Source: Plectrocnemia conspersa
Taxonomy: Eukaryota > Arthropoda > Insecta > Trichoptera > Polycentropodidae
Length of the DNA: 64,000 nt
NCBI GenBank assembly: GCA_009617715.1
Contig: VTFK01000056.1
Location: 372,001 to 436,000, forward strand
Direction of reading: 5' to 3'
Part shown: in pieces, positions 1 to 12,769 of the stretch
Position numbering within the stretch: the first letter of the stretch is position 1
How the letters are laid out: each line of letters starts with the position of its first letter
Notes under the pieces: generated by a model
Told to the model about the DNA's origin: nothing
What the model saw: the letters and a program-made list of their open reading frames with translations, nothing else
Databases searched by the model: none
Program-made: the position numbers and the translations under genes

Positions 1-100
1 TTTTTTCTGTCTTTGTGAAAGGTTTTTTTCATACGTATCTATTTTAAAGTTAGTAAATTAGTTACAACACAATACAATATATATGAAAAAAAAATGTAAT

Positions 101-593
101 TTACAAACAGTAAAATACGTTATGCTCGTGTTCTTCTTCTGAGGAATTTGCTAATTCTTTGCAATTTGAGACATCTTTATGATTAGATTCTTGATAATAT
201 TCAATATGAACGTGTTGATGAATATGTCCAGCTTCGTGATTTTCATCATGCTCACATTTATGATCATGTTGATGAGAATCTAAGCGAATGGAAAAGTACA
301 AATTATTTTTTTTTAAATATATTACATATAATATTGTAATATTAAACTTACCATGATGTAATTTATCAGATTTCAAAAATTTAAATTCATGTTCATGCCA
401 TGATTCTTCTGAAGAGGAGTCTGAGTATTCTGTAATTAATACTTTTTTGATGTAGGTGCTTAGGTATAATATATAATTAATATTCCTAAATTTAATGAAA
501 AATACCTTTATCGTGAACGTCACCACATGCTTTTAATTTTCCAAATAATATTACTATCACTAATAAACACAGGAAATTCGATACTCCCTTCAT
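101..593 (-). CDS. Secreted His/Glu-rich small protein (three exons)
   Basis: I do not recognise this family. Exons read on the minus strand are 593-506, 429-352 and 279-101; each junction has GT-AG ends (donors GTATTT and GTAAGT, acceptors after TTACAG and CGCTTAG) and both introns are phase 1. The product is 114 residues. Residues 1-22 form a typical signal peptide: MKG start, Leu/Val/Ile core, then GKLKA before a likely cleavage site. The mature part of about 92 residues holds 17 His, many Glu/Asp/Ser and four Cys. Alternating His motifs (HQHDH, then HIHQHVH) sit near residues 58-80, and an SSEEEHEH stretch lies near the C-terminus. Secretion follows from the signal peptide. Zinc, copper or nickel binding is an inference from composition. 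The ATG at 593 is chosen because it gives the signal peptide and has a TATA box 49 bp upstream. An unspliced reading frame crosses this locus but lacks the leader. Confidence 0.72.
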
Positions 594-641
594 TGTACAC
601 AAAATTTATCTAATGCATTCGCGTAAAAGCGTTGTAATTGA

Positions 642-648
642 TTTTATA
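642..648 (-). promoter_or_regulatory. TATA box of the His-rich gene
   Basis: TATAAAA on the minus strand lies 49 bp upstream of the ATG at 593. That would place transcription start near 617 and give a 5' UTR of about 25 nt, which suits a compact secreted-protein gene. The match is exact; its use is inferred from spacing. Confidence 0.45.
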
Positions 649-1980
649 CTATGTTTTGTATTATTTTTTTAAGTTACACAGGTGAAAGTGTTTGTTTGTC
701 CAGTGAGCAAAATGTAACTTACTATTGATAATCGTATGTCGTGATTTATACCTTATAGTATTATCTACTAAACAAATACATACGTTGATATTGAGTCGTT
801 TTTGTAAATATGTTTATTTTGCAAACTAAAAAGTAAAATGAAAATAATACGTCGATTGTTTAATATATTTATGTACATGAAGCTCTAGTTTAATAATATA
901 TTTTTTTATTAAAAAAATAAATCAAGTTATGCAATGTCATATAATAATCAAATACTACAAAATCGTAATTTATAACATTATAATATTATTTAGGATTTTT
1001 TTCATTATCTAAACTATGAAAGTCTAGACAGCTATTGATGCATTTATAATATTTGCTTAGAACGAAATGTTTTCTCTACCATATTAAAATAACAGTAAAA
1101 TTTAATGTTTATAAATTAAAACACCATTTGATTAAAACAAATATTTATTTACAACGCTTATTGTTGTATAGAATTTCATTATTTTAATTTGATTTTATTT
1201 AACCAGATGCTACTCTGACTCGAAGAAATTTCCTTTCAACCAATTTCTTAGTAAACGATTGCCTATTAATAACTAAACAATAAAAAAACACAATCATAAA
1301 TATGTTTATGTATGTGCATTCTAATGACGTGGTTTAAAGCTAACAAATCACCACTATTTCCAAAATCTAAATTACGATACACGTAGTCGTAAAAATCAAT
1401 AATCTTTCAATCTAGACAATGAACGAGTCCAAAATATTTAGTTTATGATCATCGATTATCAGGCGTTGGCAACCCACTGCCTGCCGTTCTTTTGAAAATT
1501 ATATTTAAGCCAGATTTAATAAAAAATGTCTTTTATCTTACGTTAGAACAACGAACATTTACTATTTTTTATGTCATGACTCGCAAACTAAATTTAAAGC
1601 AAAATAGCTAATTAGATTATACAATTAACTAAAAGTCTAACTCATTCGTATTTTAAGCAAATTTTGATTTAATAAAATATACTATACTAATTGGAGCTTT
1701 TATTATTCTAATTAATATATGAAGCTCTATAAATAAGCAGTCTCACCTTTGAATGTACCAATTAGGATATTTCATACGATATTTTCAACATATAAACGTA
1801 TTTAATGTCTTTACAACCAACCGCCTTTCATTGGAAATTTTGGGTGGATTCAGCATTTTAGGGCTACCAATGATAGATCAATGTAGTCGATTTACTCATT
1901 CGCAATTTTTAATTTAGTATTATTTTTTTTAGAACTATCAATATTAATTTGTTTCAAATTACGAGTTGCTAACAATCATA
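649..1980. other. AT-rich intergenic DNA, no feature seen
   Basis: Long A/T runs and stop codons in all frames. No coding segment, tRNA or repeat was recognised. Confidence 0.5.
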
Positions 1981-2860
1981 TACAGGATGCTCAAGAATTC
2001 TATACTGTCACAAAAATTCAACGTTAAATATGTATAAATAAGCTCACACTGACCTTAACTATATTGCAAGTCTTATGAGCGTATGTATGGTGGGTCGATC
2101 GACTCATAGCACTAAACGTGTTTTGGAAAAAAAAAACTTTTTTTTATTTTTTTTTTTTTAACGGTATTGTAAGTATATTCGAAAGTTCTATTTTGTATCA
2201 AAAATTCAGGTCTATATCTTTAAAAGGAACCAAATACGAGCGTTAACTATATGCCAAGTCACATAAAAGCACGTTCGGGGGCCCGGTCAATATACCGTAA
2301 GACTCGTTTTTTATTAAAAAAAAATAATTAAAAATTGTTTTTAGATGCAATATAAGCTTCTAAACACTTTTTGAATACAACATTTTTCAGTAAGATTTTA
2401 TTTTGCAAAGTTATGACACTTTTAATTTTTACATTGGGCCGCCATTTTGTAAAAAAAAAAATTTTTTTTTTCATACAAAGCGTATAGGGGGTGCTTGGTA
2501 GTTCTATACGATACTAAAAATTTAAATTTTAATCTTTAAAACCAAGCAGTTAAGAGCGTTAACTCTTCTGAAAGTCTCAAAATGGCTCGTATGGGGACCG
2601 ATCGAACTGATACATCGCTTGTTTTGAAGCAAAAATCTATTTTTTTTATATTTTATTTGGATGTAGTTTAGGCTTTTAGACGTTTCATGTTTAGCAATTT
2701 TTTCGTTAAAATTTAAATCTACTGAGTTACGAGTGTTTAAAATTTTATACTTGTCGCCATTTTGCAAAAAAAAATTGACACATTGGATTTTTCTAACAAA
2801 CATATGCAGGGTGCTTAAGAATTCAATACTGACACAAAAATTCAACTTTAAATATGTATA
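1981..2860 (+). repeat. Degenerate tandem repeat, unit about 320 bp
   Basis: A recurring start motif resembling 'ggtgcttaagaattcaatac' followed by 'aaaaattcaa' occurs near 1986, 2175, 2492 and 2810. A second block, resembling 'gagcgttaactat' followed by 'gcaagtc', recurs near 2052, 2240 and 2550, and 'cgccattttg' plus an A-run recurs near 2442 and 2753. Spacing between the last units is about 315-320 bp; the first unit looks truncated. Units are too diverged for simple duplication, which points to an old satellite-like array or repeated copies of a transposon end. Confidence 0.5.
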
Positions 2861-2869
2861 ATTATAGTT

Positions 2870-3050
2870 CCAATAATCAGTGTTCTTAGATTTTTCTACT
2901 CTTACGTGTGAATATTGTAATGATTGATTAAAATCGATCTAGTGCATTGATATATGGTAGCAAAATGTCGCATATGTAAAAAAATATTCCCTTTGTTATA
3001 TATATTATGCTTATTATTGATTTGATTTATTAAATTAGTAATACTGTTAT
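2870..3050 (+). repeat. Partial copy of tRNA-derived SINE family (body)
   Basis: The segment 'cttagatttttctactctta' followed by 'tgaatattgtaat' matches the body of the SINE best seen at 23.12-23.46 kb. The tRNA-like head is absent or too decayed to see. Confidence 0.35.
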
Positions 3051-3529
3051 TTAAAATTTTTATCTAACTCACCTAAAAATATTATTTTAGTAAATGTTGC
3101 GTTCACCTATATAGATATTCACAGCAGATTGTTCTATAAAAAATTCGTGTCGCTAGTGTTCCATTCGCAAGTTTTTATTATGTCAAACAGATTATGTAAA
3201 GTAAACTTGAATAATAAACTTATTATTATTATCATCGTGTTCTACTTATAAAGTAACTTTAAACATAACTAAAAAAGCTTCACTAGCTTCGGGCTGAAAG
3301 CGTATAAAAGATCTTCAACTCTTTGCGATTACTATTAGTAATTATCTCAAAAATCCAGGGTTATCCTCTTGCTTATATTAAGAAACCTAGCAGCGAAAAC
3401 AGCCAGCATGAATAAATCTTTACTTATTTATTAATATATAATCTGCTTATATTAAAAATGTACACCTTTACACAATTTAACTGAATTCATCAATCCCCAA
3501 GACCCAAAAGTGATGCTGAAAATATCTTT

Positions 3530-3860
3530 ACGTAACTCTTCGACCTCGCTTTCGTTCATGAACGTTGCCCAAGGTCTCTATCGACCCACGGGTCCTTGAT
3601 GCAGTTGACCTTCGTATTCGAGGGGTAGCACGCGAGCCACTGCATACGATCCGCTGACCCAGTGAGGAGGGCGCGCGCAGCAGAGGGCTGCTATCGAGCG
3701 GCGTTACGTAACCATCACTATCCGTGCCAAGCTATGTCACTATATCCACCTAAATCGCAAGTTGTTATGTAACTCGCAAATTGCATGCACGAACCTACCC
3801 TCGTGGTTCGTGTTTTTGCAAAGAAAGTCTGAAAATCAAGTCATTAGAATACCCTTTGAA
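3530..3860. other. CpG-rich pocket, no recognised coding
   Basis: A GC-rich island in AT-rich surroundings, with runs such as 'gagggcgcgcgcagcagagg' near 3666. No open frame resembles a known protein. It may be regulatory DNA or a remnant of an older element. DNA on either side (3050-3530 and 3860-3960) shows nothing recognisable. Confidence 0.3.
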
Positions 3861-3959
3861 GGCACGTGAGAGTTGTTCCAACTTATGCTTTAGAAAAGAA
3901 TATAGAGTACCTTTTTAATTATGCAAACTCTTATTATACTAATAATTAATTAAATATAC

Positions 3960-4170
3960 AAACAAGGTGCGTCCCTTAAGTGTGATAATTGTCCATTGAA
4001 ATGCATATAATAATAAGTTTACCTCCTTCAAAGTAGACCCTTAGAGAGTAACAATGGTTGTAACGTTCTTTCACTGATTGTAGCAGTAGTGCGTAGTTCA
4101 TCGTTTAAAATGTTTTGTCTGATCGTCCGTTTACTCACCTATTCTCGAAGTTGTTCCAAGATATCTTTAT
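3960..4170 (-). pseudogene. Probable mariner transposase 3' fragment
   Basis: On the minus strand a frame ending near 3990 reads LLQSVKERYNHC followed by LRVYFEGGK, resembling the C-terminal 'RW..C...GDYFEG' end of mariner transposases. It is followed by 'ttaagggacgcacctt', which could be an eroded terminal repeat. The fragment is short and the upstream frame is broken, so this is a tentative family call. The minus-strand reading frame upstream of it (4167-4547) shows no recognised domain. Confidence 0.35.
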
Positions 4171-4789
4171 AAATGGCTTATTTTAATCTGATTCTGATTA
4201 TTAATCGGCTGGTGACGAAAATTAAAATAATCATTTTCATGTTTCTTTAACCATGTTATTACTTGATCCAAATAAATTTTAAACCAGTTTTTTACTCTTC
4301 GCATACAATATTTTTTCATATGTATGCGGAGCGTAAAAAAACTATGAATTGCGTTTGAATTCATGTATTTTTGTTCTGTAATCATTCTTGCACCCAACGG
4401 TAGTCTATCACCATCACAGCTTGTTTGTTGATGTGGTTGGCCTTCTAAGACCCTTTTTAAATGCTTTGTGCAACAGCAAAACCATATGTATCGATAGAGT
4501 ACAAAATCATATATACCACAAGTTTTTGTTAAATTTGAAAATATCACGGTGGATAATTGTTTTAATTTCTCTCGCGCAAAAACAGAGGTAGCGCAGCACT
4601 AAATCAACCAATCGAGCTAAAACAGTCTGGATATCTCTGCTAATAAAATATTTTGTTGCCTAGTTGTTGTGTTTGCATACTTTATCAAAAGAATATATTC
4701 ATTGATAGCATAAAAGTATATTAAAAATCAACATATTTGAAAATGTAACTATCCTCTGGAGTAAACAGGCGTGAAATACCTGCGCGGCA

Positions 4790-6500
4790 GAGACGTTTTT
4801 TGGGGAATTTGCCCCCCCCTTAAATTTGACCAGAAAGTGCATTTCATTTAATTAAATAGTCTGAATCTTAATGAAATAAAAACATTAAAAATAACTGAGA
4901 TAACGTCCCTAATTTCTCTCATTTTTTTTTATAAAAAATAATTTTGAATCTATCCCTAAATTTTTTTTTAAATATGTCATTTCAGTAAAATCATATCGAA
5001 ATACATTTTTACCGGTAAATACATATTATTATCAGTAAAGTATAATTTATGTTTATGTTTATTTTTCAGTTAAGTTATATTTACACTAGTGAATATATTT
5101 TCACATTTTCACCAATAAATATATATTTCTATTAGCACTCATAGGCGCTAGTGAAATTATATACAATATCTAAAACTCAATTTGACAGTTGCGAAACGTC
5201 CATATGCTGTGCTAACCCAAACCTAATAAAAGTTGTAAACCTAATTATAGCTTAGAACTTTCATTAAGACAAGTCCAAAATATAAGCTAAGCCAACCCAT
5301 CTCTTAGGGAAAAATAAGCAGAAAAGGAATGACTTTATATAATTAAAATTTTCACTAATAAAAAAATATACTGCAGAAAAAATAATTTATTCAACGTGCA
5401 ACAAATATATTGAATTAAATAAAATTATGTCATTTTGAATAAATGGTTTCCACTAAAAAAATTTACTAAAAAGTAATACTTTTCAACAAAAATTAATAAT
5501 TTGCACTGAATGATCCCACTGATGTTAACTACTGGTATATATTTTGTAAAAAAATTAAATATTGAGAACCTCTGATCGTTTTTAAAAAAACTGAAACATT
5601 AGATAACAGATAAATATGTAGATACTTCGTCAAAAAGATCTGTTACATTATAAAAAAAGCCAACCTTAATTCTTCCACAATTATTTTTTTTCCATTAACA
5701 GATTATTTCAGAATGTCAAAAGGAGACAAATTACTTATTAAAGCAGATTTTTATGCTAATTTTTATTTTTCACTGGCATTTCAGTGATATTCCAAAAAAA
5801 TATCATTGGTATATATGTATGTATTTCCACTAGCAAAAATATAATTTAACATACAAATTTAAAGATATATTACAAAATTTGATGTATTACATTATTTATG
5901 AAAAATAATCAGAGATTTCAATAAAATGCATATCTCTGAACATTTTGCAGCAGCCTATTCTTTCGACATAATTTTTGATGACTCGGCTATAATTTGCTGG
6001 ATGATGGGTTTTAGGTGCTCCAACCGCATTAAATCGAATAAAATGGGCGGCAAGTTGCCCCCCTTGAATTTGGCATTTAATGAAATACTGTGAATTTTAT
6101 TAAAATCGAAATATTAAGAAACGACCACTGACTGGTCAACCCCCCTCCTTCGGTTCTAAACTAGAAAATTTCGGGTTGTCCCTAAAAAACTCTATCCCTA
6201 AAATATTTTTTATAAATATATCATTTCAGTGAAATTACATTTTCGCCGGTAGAAATACATTTTTACTAATGAAAATATAATTTATCTACCAGGTGCTTAT
6301 AAAATTATATGATTTTTAAGAAACTTTAAGCAACTTGCGTAGTAATAAATACATTTACTTACTCATTATTATTTATTCACATGCGATAAATAAATGTTAC
6401 AGTGAATGTATATTTTTCAGTGAAGTTATATTTTCAATAATGAAGTCCAAATACATTTTCAATTTTTAACTAAAATTTATTTTGTAAATATTTAATTCGT
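4790..6500 (-). repeat. Dispersed repeat family A, copy 1 (composite)
   Basis: This stretch shares several blocks with 12.77, 36.33 and 57.82 kb. Repeated short motifs (for example cactagtgaatatatttt, accggtaaatacatat) lie at 4985-5130 and 6220-6440. A segment near 5160-5310, 'aaaactcaatttgacag' followed by 'acgtccatatg', is the reverse complement of blocks in the 36.4 and 57.9 kb copies. Poly-C ends ('tgccccccc' near 4810, 'tgccccccttg' near 6055) flank it, suggesting two joined or nested copies. No coding sequence was seen. Confidence 0.5.
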
Positions 6501-7024
6501 AAATTTCACATAGATGTAAAAATAGTATAATCGTTTAATTTTATAATATTTACACACTGTCTGATTTTATGAAATACAGTAAAATTATTCTCACGCATCA
6601 TACTTGAAAAAACACAATAACTTTTATAAATATTTATGATTAGATTAATTTAAAATAAATTTGTCTTAATAGGCATATATGAATTAGTAGACCTGGTTTG
6701 AAGTTCAGATTTTGAATACCAACAAATGTCAGCCACTGCGCCTTTAACATAAAAAAAAGTTGACTAGTAGTAAAAAGGTTTATTGAAAATACCTGTATAT
6801 TGTTGAATGAGAGTGTAATGAGGGATGAATTAAAGTCACGATTTAAGGCAAAAACAAACATTATATAAAAATATTTTAATTTAAATAAACATTTTGAGCA
6901 CTTGTGCATTCTCAAACTATAATAATTTGTTTATCTTTCATTACAAAACTAAACATAACTAGTAAGAACTATGTAAGACACCAGAATTAAATCTGTGACA
7001 TCTATTTAATTATTTTTAAATATT

Positions 7025-7205
7025 ATTATTGTATCCATCACGATATTTATTTATGAAATTAGGAAAATTTAAGAAACTATAATTTGTGATGATCGATCAA
7101 ATGGATAGTTATATAATAATCAATAATTTTGATCATCATACAAGTAATTAGAAAACACTAGTCCATATGCGATTAGAACCCAGGGCTTTCATGTATCGGT
7201 CACCA
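7025..7205 (-). repeat. tRNA-derived SINE copy
   Basis: On the minus strand an A-box-like 'tggtcaaagctggtga' is followed by a B-box-like 'gggttctaatcgc'. The family body, ending 'ttcataaataaatatcg', follows. It is adjacent to a second copy at 7210-7445. Confidence 0.55.
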
Positions 7206-7209
7206 GCTT

Positions 7210-7445
7210 TGACCACTGGTGATTATTCATCACGACACTTATCCGTAAGATTAGAAAAGTCAATAAAAACTTTATTTTAAAATAATCAATCAGAATTATA
7301 TTTATATTATAATAACTAAATCCAATTTCAGAGACGTAATATAAATTTAAAAATACTGTGGTTATATGGGATTCGAATCTATGTCTTTCATATATTATTC
7401 GTCGACTATATGTTAGTCTATCGTGCTGGTTATAATTATTGGCTA
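7210..7445 (-). repeat. tRNA-derived SINE copy
   Basis: On the minus strand a decayed A box near 7425 and a clear B-box-like 'agattcgaatccc' near 7370 precede the family body, which ends near 7218 with 'tcttacggataagtgtcg'. It lies next to the copy at 7025-7205 in the same orientation. Confidence 0.5.
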
Positions 7446-8052
7446 TTTCAAGCATATTAATATAACTATTGGCTCCACGATAACAAAACATTGGCAAAAG
7501 TCTTAAACAATTTTAAACTTGTTAAAATAAGATTTGTAAAAACAACATCTTGAGTCACTACTTAAAATGTTTGCATTGTTGCTTATCTTTTTACACTATG
7601 TATTCTTTTTATAATAGTTTAAAAATATATTTAGTATTCCAATAAAATATACAAAGCCATTATTTAGAGCAGATAATAAATTATGCTTCAAATAAATGTT
7701 AAAACTCTATTTCTAAGACAATTTCGATAAGCCGTATTAAATGCCACAATCCCTGCTATTAATTCTAAATCGCGAATAGCAGTTAATTGCAATTTTATTT
7801 ATTTCATAAATATGTATAAAATATATAATTAAATATACAGCTTATAGGGTTAAAATATTTTTAAATATTATTTATATAAATCCTGAACAAAACGTTTCAG
7901 TATATTTAGTAATTTCAATTACATGAAATCAGTCGCAAATGAAAACAAATAACAAATCATCTACCTAACAATGAAAGAGATTTCGTGACTAAATAGATGT
8001 TATTATTTTGCGGACGGAAACAACGGAAAAAACTACACTTGTGCGATAGACA

Positions 8053-8425
8053 ATGCGTTCTACAATGCGTAAAAGGACTATTGTTATTTTAACGCCTATG
8101 CTAACGATCGCCGGAGCGGCCATCTGGACGTTTTACTTTCAAGACATAAACACATATCTTTTGTGTGTACAAAAGGCAATGCAATTGGTCGGACAGCATC
8201 TTCATCTACGATTCGAACCAGCTGTCTCAAACCAGAAATATAAAATATGTGACACTTGCTCAAAAGGCAGACAGAAGAAGACGCTACAGAGACTTCACCA
8301 AACACGCCAAAGAGTCACATCATGGGGTTGTCTGGCATCATTACGACAGATCACAGCCGACAATAATTCAACTCGACATTCCAGCGAAGATTTTCCGACT
8401 CTCAAGAACAAACTATTTTAATTAA
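8053..8425 (+). other. Unrecognised open segment sharing a block with 55.1-55.3 kb
   Basis: Two overlapping plus-strand frames of 122 and 86 codons lie in a less AT-rich stretch. Neither matches a family I know. The 3' half (about 8232-8400) aligns with the reverse complement of about 55140-55320: both contain 'aaatatgtgacac', and later 'gccgacaataat' followed by 'caactcgaca' and 'ccagc.aaga'. Duplication of this kind points to a mobile element rather than a host gene. The frames are not conserved between copies. Confidence 0.3.
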
Positions 8426-8429
8426 ATGT

Positions 8430-10955
8430 GGAGATATAATTACACTAATTTTAAGTCGAAATTAAATTCATATTTATTTGTGATATTTTGACTCCACCGC
8501 CTAATAGTGGCATCTACATTTCCATTTATATGTGGTATATTTTGGTTACAAAGTCACACCTCTTCGGCCTCAAAACAGAAAGTAATAATAAACAAGCTCA
8601 ACCTATGCTTTTAAAATGTAATAACACATACAAAATGTTTTAAGCTATTAAATTATAATCATATATTTTTTTTTAATAATACAAACTGTCTGATTATATA
8701 AAATAAAACAATATTATTGTGGCATGTAATATTGATTAGGCTGGTTTTAAACAATATGCTTTTTATGTAATAATATACGAAAATTTTTTAAGGACATTAC
8801 ATTCGATTAACTAATATTATTCCTTGTTGTTAATAAATTGTAGTACTTTTTTTAAATAATAATATAAATTATTAATAAACAATAATATTAATAAAATAAT
8901 ATTTTTTTAAGTTAACATTTTCGTAACAGTGATTTGATATTAAAACAGCAACAAGAATATCTTATCTATTATCAAATACATTAATCTTACTTAGATAGCG
9001 CATGTCTAAAAAGCATTCATTATCTGTTTACAATTAAATAATACTTTTACACCTTAAAACGTCTGCTATATTTATATATTAAAAAAAGGCAACTAATAAT
9101 AACTTATATAAATGTAAATTGAAATACAATAAATATATAGAGTGCATTATTTTAAATAAATCTTTATAGTAAAATGATTGTTTACCGTGATTAAGTCATT
9201 TAGATAACTAGAATAGAATACAAGGCTTTCTTAAAATAACTAATTTATTTCAATGCATTTATAATAAGTTTTATTCGTGTTACGTAACAGCATTGGGCCT
9301 TCAAATCATTGATTTTGACTCACGAAGCTCTGGTCCATTGAAGGCCGTGAAAAACGACGTTGTTTTTATTTAATATAGAATTTTTTGAGTTAACTGCATT
9401 GTAATCTAAATTATCCGCGCATGACTAACTGGAGGTTTTATAATAAGGTTACTAAAAAATTCCATTATTAAGTGATCATTCTCAAATTTAATCAAATGTT
9501 GAATGAATGAATGAATGAATATATTAGATAAATGATTACATGATTATACTATGAAGGTTTTTCCCCAAATTTTAATCTTTATATAAATGCTTTATTACTA
9601 ATATACTTATAATTTGACTCAATTATAGATTAACTGCTAATTTAATTAATTCATAACATTATAATAGCATGTAAATATTAATATTTTATTTTATGTCATG
9701 ATTAAAAAGTAAGCCAAACTTAATATTATGTCATAAATTAAATAAAAATCATAATAATGCAATAAATCATAAACGTACTTTATATAATACAATAGACAAT
9801 TTTATTAGATGCTTTCAAACCATTATATGATAATAACCAAATAATATTACTTCGTTTGAGCACACAATTTCTGTTGTTCGGGGTCGCACGCTATTCTAGT
9901 ATTATAACTTATTTGACGGAATTGTAAACATTTGGTTCGAATGGTATTATAGATCGATATTTTAAATGGCCTTCTCGGAAAAGCTGTACACAGTAGCGTG
10001 TATAAAAATTAATTTATAAAAAACTCTTATGAATAATAGAGTGTTCGATCGACTTAAGTCTTTTTATTATGCTTGGCTACTAATTTAATTTTAAATTAAA
10101 TGTATGGTAAATTAAAGTGCACACTGCAACTTAGTTGCAATTTTATGTAAAGTAGAAACTCGCATATTAATATTTTCTCTGAAAAGTGATTTTACTCAAT
10201 TAATTTTTACGTAAAAATTAGTAATTAATCACCATGTTATAATTAACTTTCCTAATTAATGGGTTCATTTTGTATTAGGCTGTCGTAATTAAATTGGACA
10301 TATTATAATGAAAGGTTTTCACATAATTAATAATATTTAATTACAATTTTTATGTGAAACATATTATAAAAATATATGTATATTTAATGTTTTATGTACA
10401 TTTAATTGTAATTGACTATTTAATTTAGTTGAATCGAGTCATATGGTTTATTGGACTGTATTTAATTAAGTAGAATCGAAATCATCGATCTTGACTTTAA
10501 ATATTTTTTATAAAAATAATCGTTTTCATAATGTTTACTTTGATATAATACACAGATTAATATATTGAATTCATAGTATTATATATATTGAGTTTACTTT
10601 AAGCAGAATTGTTGTTAATAAATTATTATTAATAATATATATGTATAAAAAATAAATTATTAAATTATTTTTAGTAACATATATCATATTATTTTGCTAA
10701 AACTGCATTTTATTATTTTTCAAGATAAAAGTAATTATTCAGTCATTATTTTTTGTAAGGTGTACATTATTTATTTAATTATTTAATTTATATTGTTTAA
10801 ACAATTATCACTGATTTTTCTTTCTGAATACGTAATTATTTTGAGTATATTTAATAAAAAATATAATAGTTGTTTAATTATTTTTTTATAATTTAATCTC
10901 TCATGAACTACAGAGCTTTTTTAAAAAAAAATTCTTTAAGCATCTTATATCATTA
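8430..10955. other. AT-rich DNA with a (GAAT)5 microsatellite
   Basis: No gene seen. It contains a (GAAT)5 run at 9501-9520 and a 9-bp inverted repeat (GGCCTTCAA at 9296-9304 with TTGAAGGCC at 9338-9346). The rest is low-complexity A/T. Confidence 0.5.
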
Positions 10956-10959
10956 TATA

Positions 10960-11190
10960 ATATAATAATAATTTTGATCGATTAACACAAATTAAGTTTT
11001 CTTAGTTTTTCCTATTCTCACGGATGAATATCGTAAAATTTATCTGATACGTACATAGTGACATACATATATTAATTGTAAGATGTAATCCCAATTTAAA
11101 ATACTTATAATATATATCACTGTTTTGCAGACTTTGATTTTAGTATGTTTCACTACTTACTTGTAAACGTTGATTGTGTTTTAACGCATT
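10960..11190 (+). repeat. Partial SINE-family copy (body and tail)
   Basis: The motif 'ctattctcacggatgaata' near 11015 and the tail motif 'cgtacatagtgacatac' near 11050 match the copies at 23.1 and 26.75 kb. The tRNA-like head is not visible. Confidence 0.45.
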
Positions 11191-11199
11191 AGGCTTATG

Positions 11200-11610
11200 C
11201 CAGTCATTTAATGTCGGCCAAGGACGGGGAATATAGTGGGTTTCTTCGAGGTTACTTCGGTCGAGTTCGGTTCTGCCCGCTCTAAAATCTTTTGGAAGTT
11301 GTCTGAGGTTACCGAAAACGGAAGGTAAAGTGGGGGTAATTCAGTCGACTTGGCCAGCTTCGAGCGCTTCCGAACATTGTCGGCAAATGGACCGAAGTCG
11401 GAGCTGCTCTTTCGAGCGCGAGCGGTGAGATACTTCTACTTTTGCTCTCTCGCGTGTTAAGTGACGAGAGTGAAAGAGAAATGATATGGTGCTTCGCAAA
11501 CTGAGATAGAACGAGTAACTCGGTTCAATTTCAGTATGCGCGTAGGCGTCCTATGGTTAACACGCATGTCGAACGCTTCATAGTGGTCACGTGGTCAAGT
11601 TATAATACCA
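11200..11610. promoter_or_regulatory. GC-rich pocket with GAGA-type motifs
   Basis: A roughly 400-bp GC-rich segment in AT-rich DNA. It contains GA/CT-rich motifs near 11442-11480 (ttgctctctcgcgtg and acgagagtgaaagagaaa) resembling GAGA-factor sites. No recognisable coding sequence. A promoter or enhancer role is an inference from composition only. Confidence 0.25.
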
Positions 11611-12084
11611 CATGCTTATCAGGGAATTCAACAGACTCTTACTGACATCTTTGAATATTTTAGGGCACCAAAAGGGATTAATTATATTTTTGATAGTATA
11701 TTATTTTAACAGATATCGTTATTATTTTTTTTCATATAAAACTAAATAATTAAAAAATAATTAGTGGTACTTGATTTTGTTAAAAAAATCGTTTCGAATA
11801 TCCTTATGTATTTTCCTAGATCGGTTTATATAAATGTCACACCATAATGAATTCTTATTTAGAATCGATGGCGACAAATTCTGGGTAGTCACAGATGTGG
11901 TGTTCGTATTCTGAAGTATCATTTTTATGCCTTATGGCATTTCGCAAAAGCCGACAAAGATTTTGCGTAAATTGAATATTTACGACCGAAAAGTTTTCAC
12001 TGATATTGTATTGGTGGGTGCCCAGACAAACTTTAATAATTATCAGTAGCGTAATTTTAATAATAGGACAATTTAAAAATTGCG

Positions 12085-12265
12085 ATTATTTGACACATTT
12101 TTCGATCGCGCGCAAATATGCCGGCTGTACGTGACAGAAGCGGCCGTACGGACGTCATTCCCGGCTGCCGTCGGACGGCATATGAAATTTGCGACAGTGT
12201 GGTTGCTTACTCGAATTCGTAGGTCTCGGCCGACTTCCGTTGAAATTTCGGTTCGGGCAACTTTT
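12085..12265. other. CpG-rich pocket, function unknown
   Basis: A short GC-rich stretch ('cgatcgcgcgcaaatatgcc' near 12104, then GGCCGTACGGACGTC). Both strands happen to be open for about 65 codons, but neither product resembles a known protein and the two readings are shadows of each other. Possible regulatory DNA. Confidence 0.25.
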
Positions 12266-12769
12266 ATTTTCATATAGAAATTTATAAATAAAAAATCGGT
12301 ACAAACGTATATTAAATTTATTTCACTGAGAAATAATTACAATGCACAAACTAACTTTTTTTAAATAATATAAGAGTGAATTTTCATTTTTTATACTGTT
12401 AAAATATATATCGCCATTATAATCTAGTGCATAAAAGTTAATTTTTTTATTGTTGTCTAAATAAATCATTATAAATATTATTAAAAAAGTAACGATTTTT
12501 TTAGCATGTTCCAACGCAGAAATGTTTTGCTGAAATTTTTTAACACTTGATTAAGAATTTGATTTTATACACTGTTTTAAATTATCATTGTGATATATAC
12601 CAGTTCCCAGGATTATATGTATATAAATGACATAGTTACAGATTAGTTGTACATATTGAAAAAATTAAAGATAATACTTTTTGTATTAAAATATTTTTTC
12701 TTAAATAAGTGGGTGCTGTATATTATTTTAATATATATAGGCACACATAGTTATTTTATATTTCTATAT

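Noticed and set aside
101..526. Single-exon reading of the His-rich gene starting at 526
   Set aside because: It retains both introns, giving Ile/Tyr/Phe-rich nonsense, and lacks the signal peptide encoded at 593-506.
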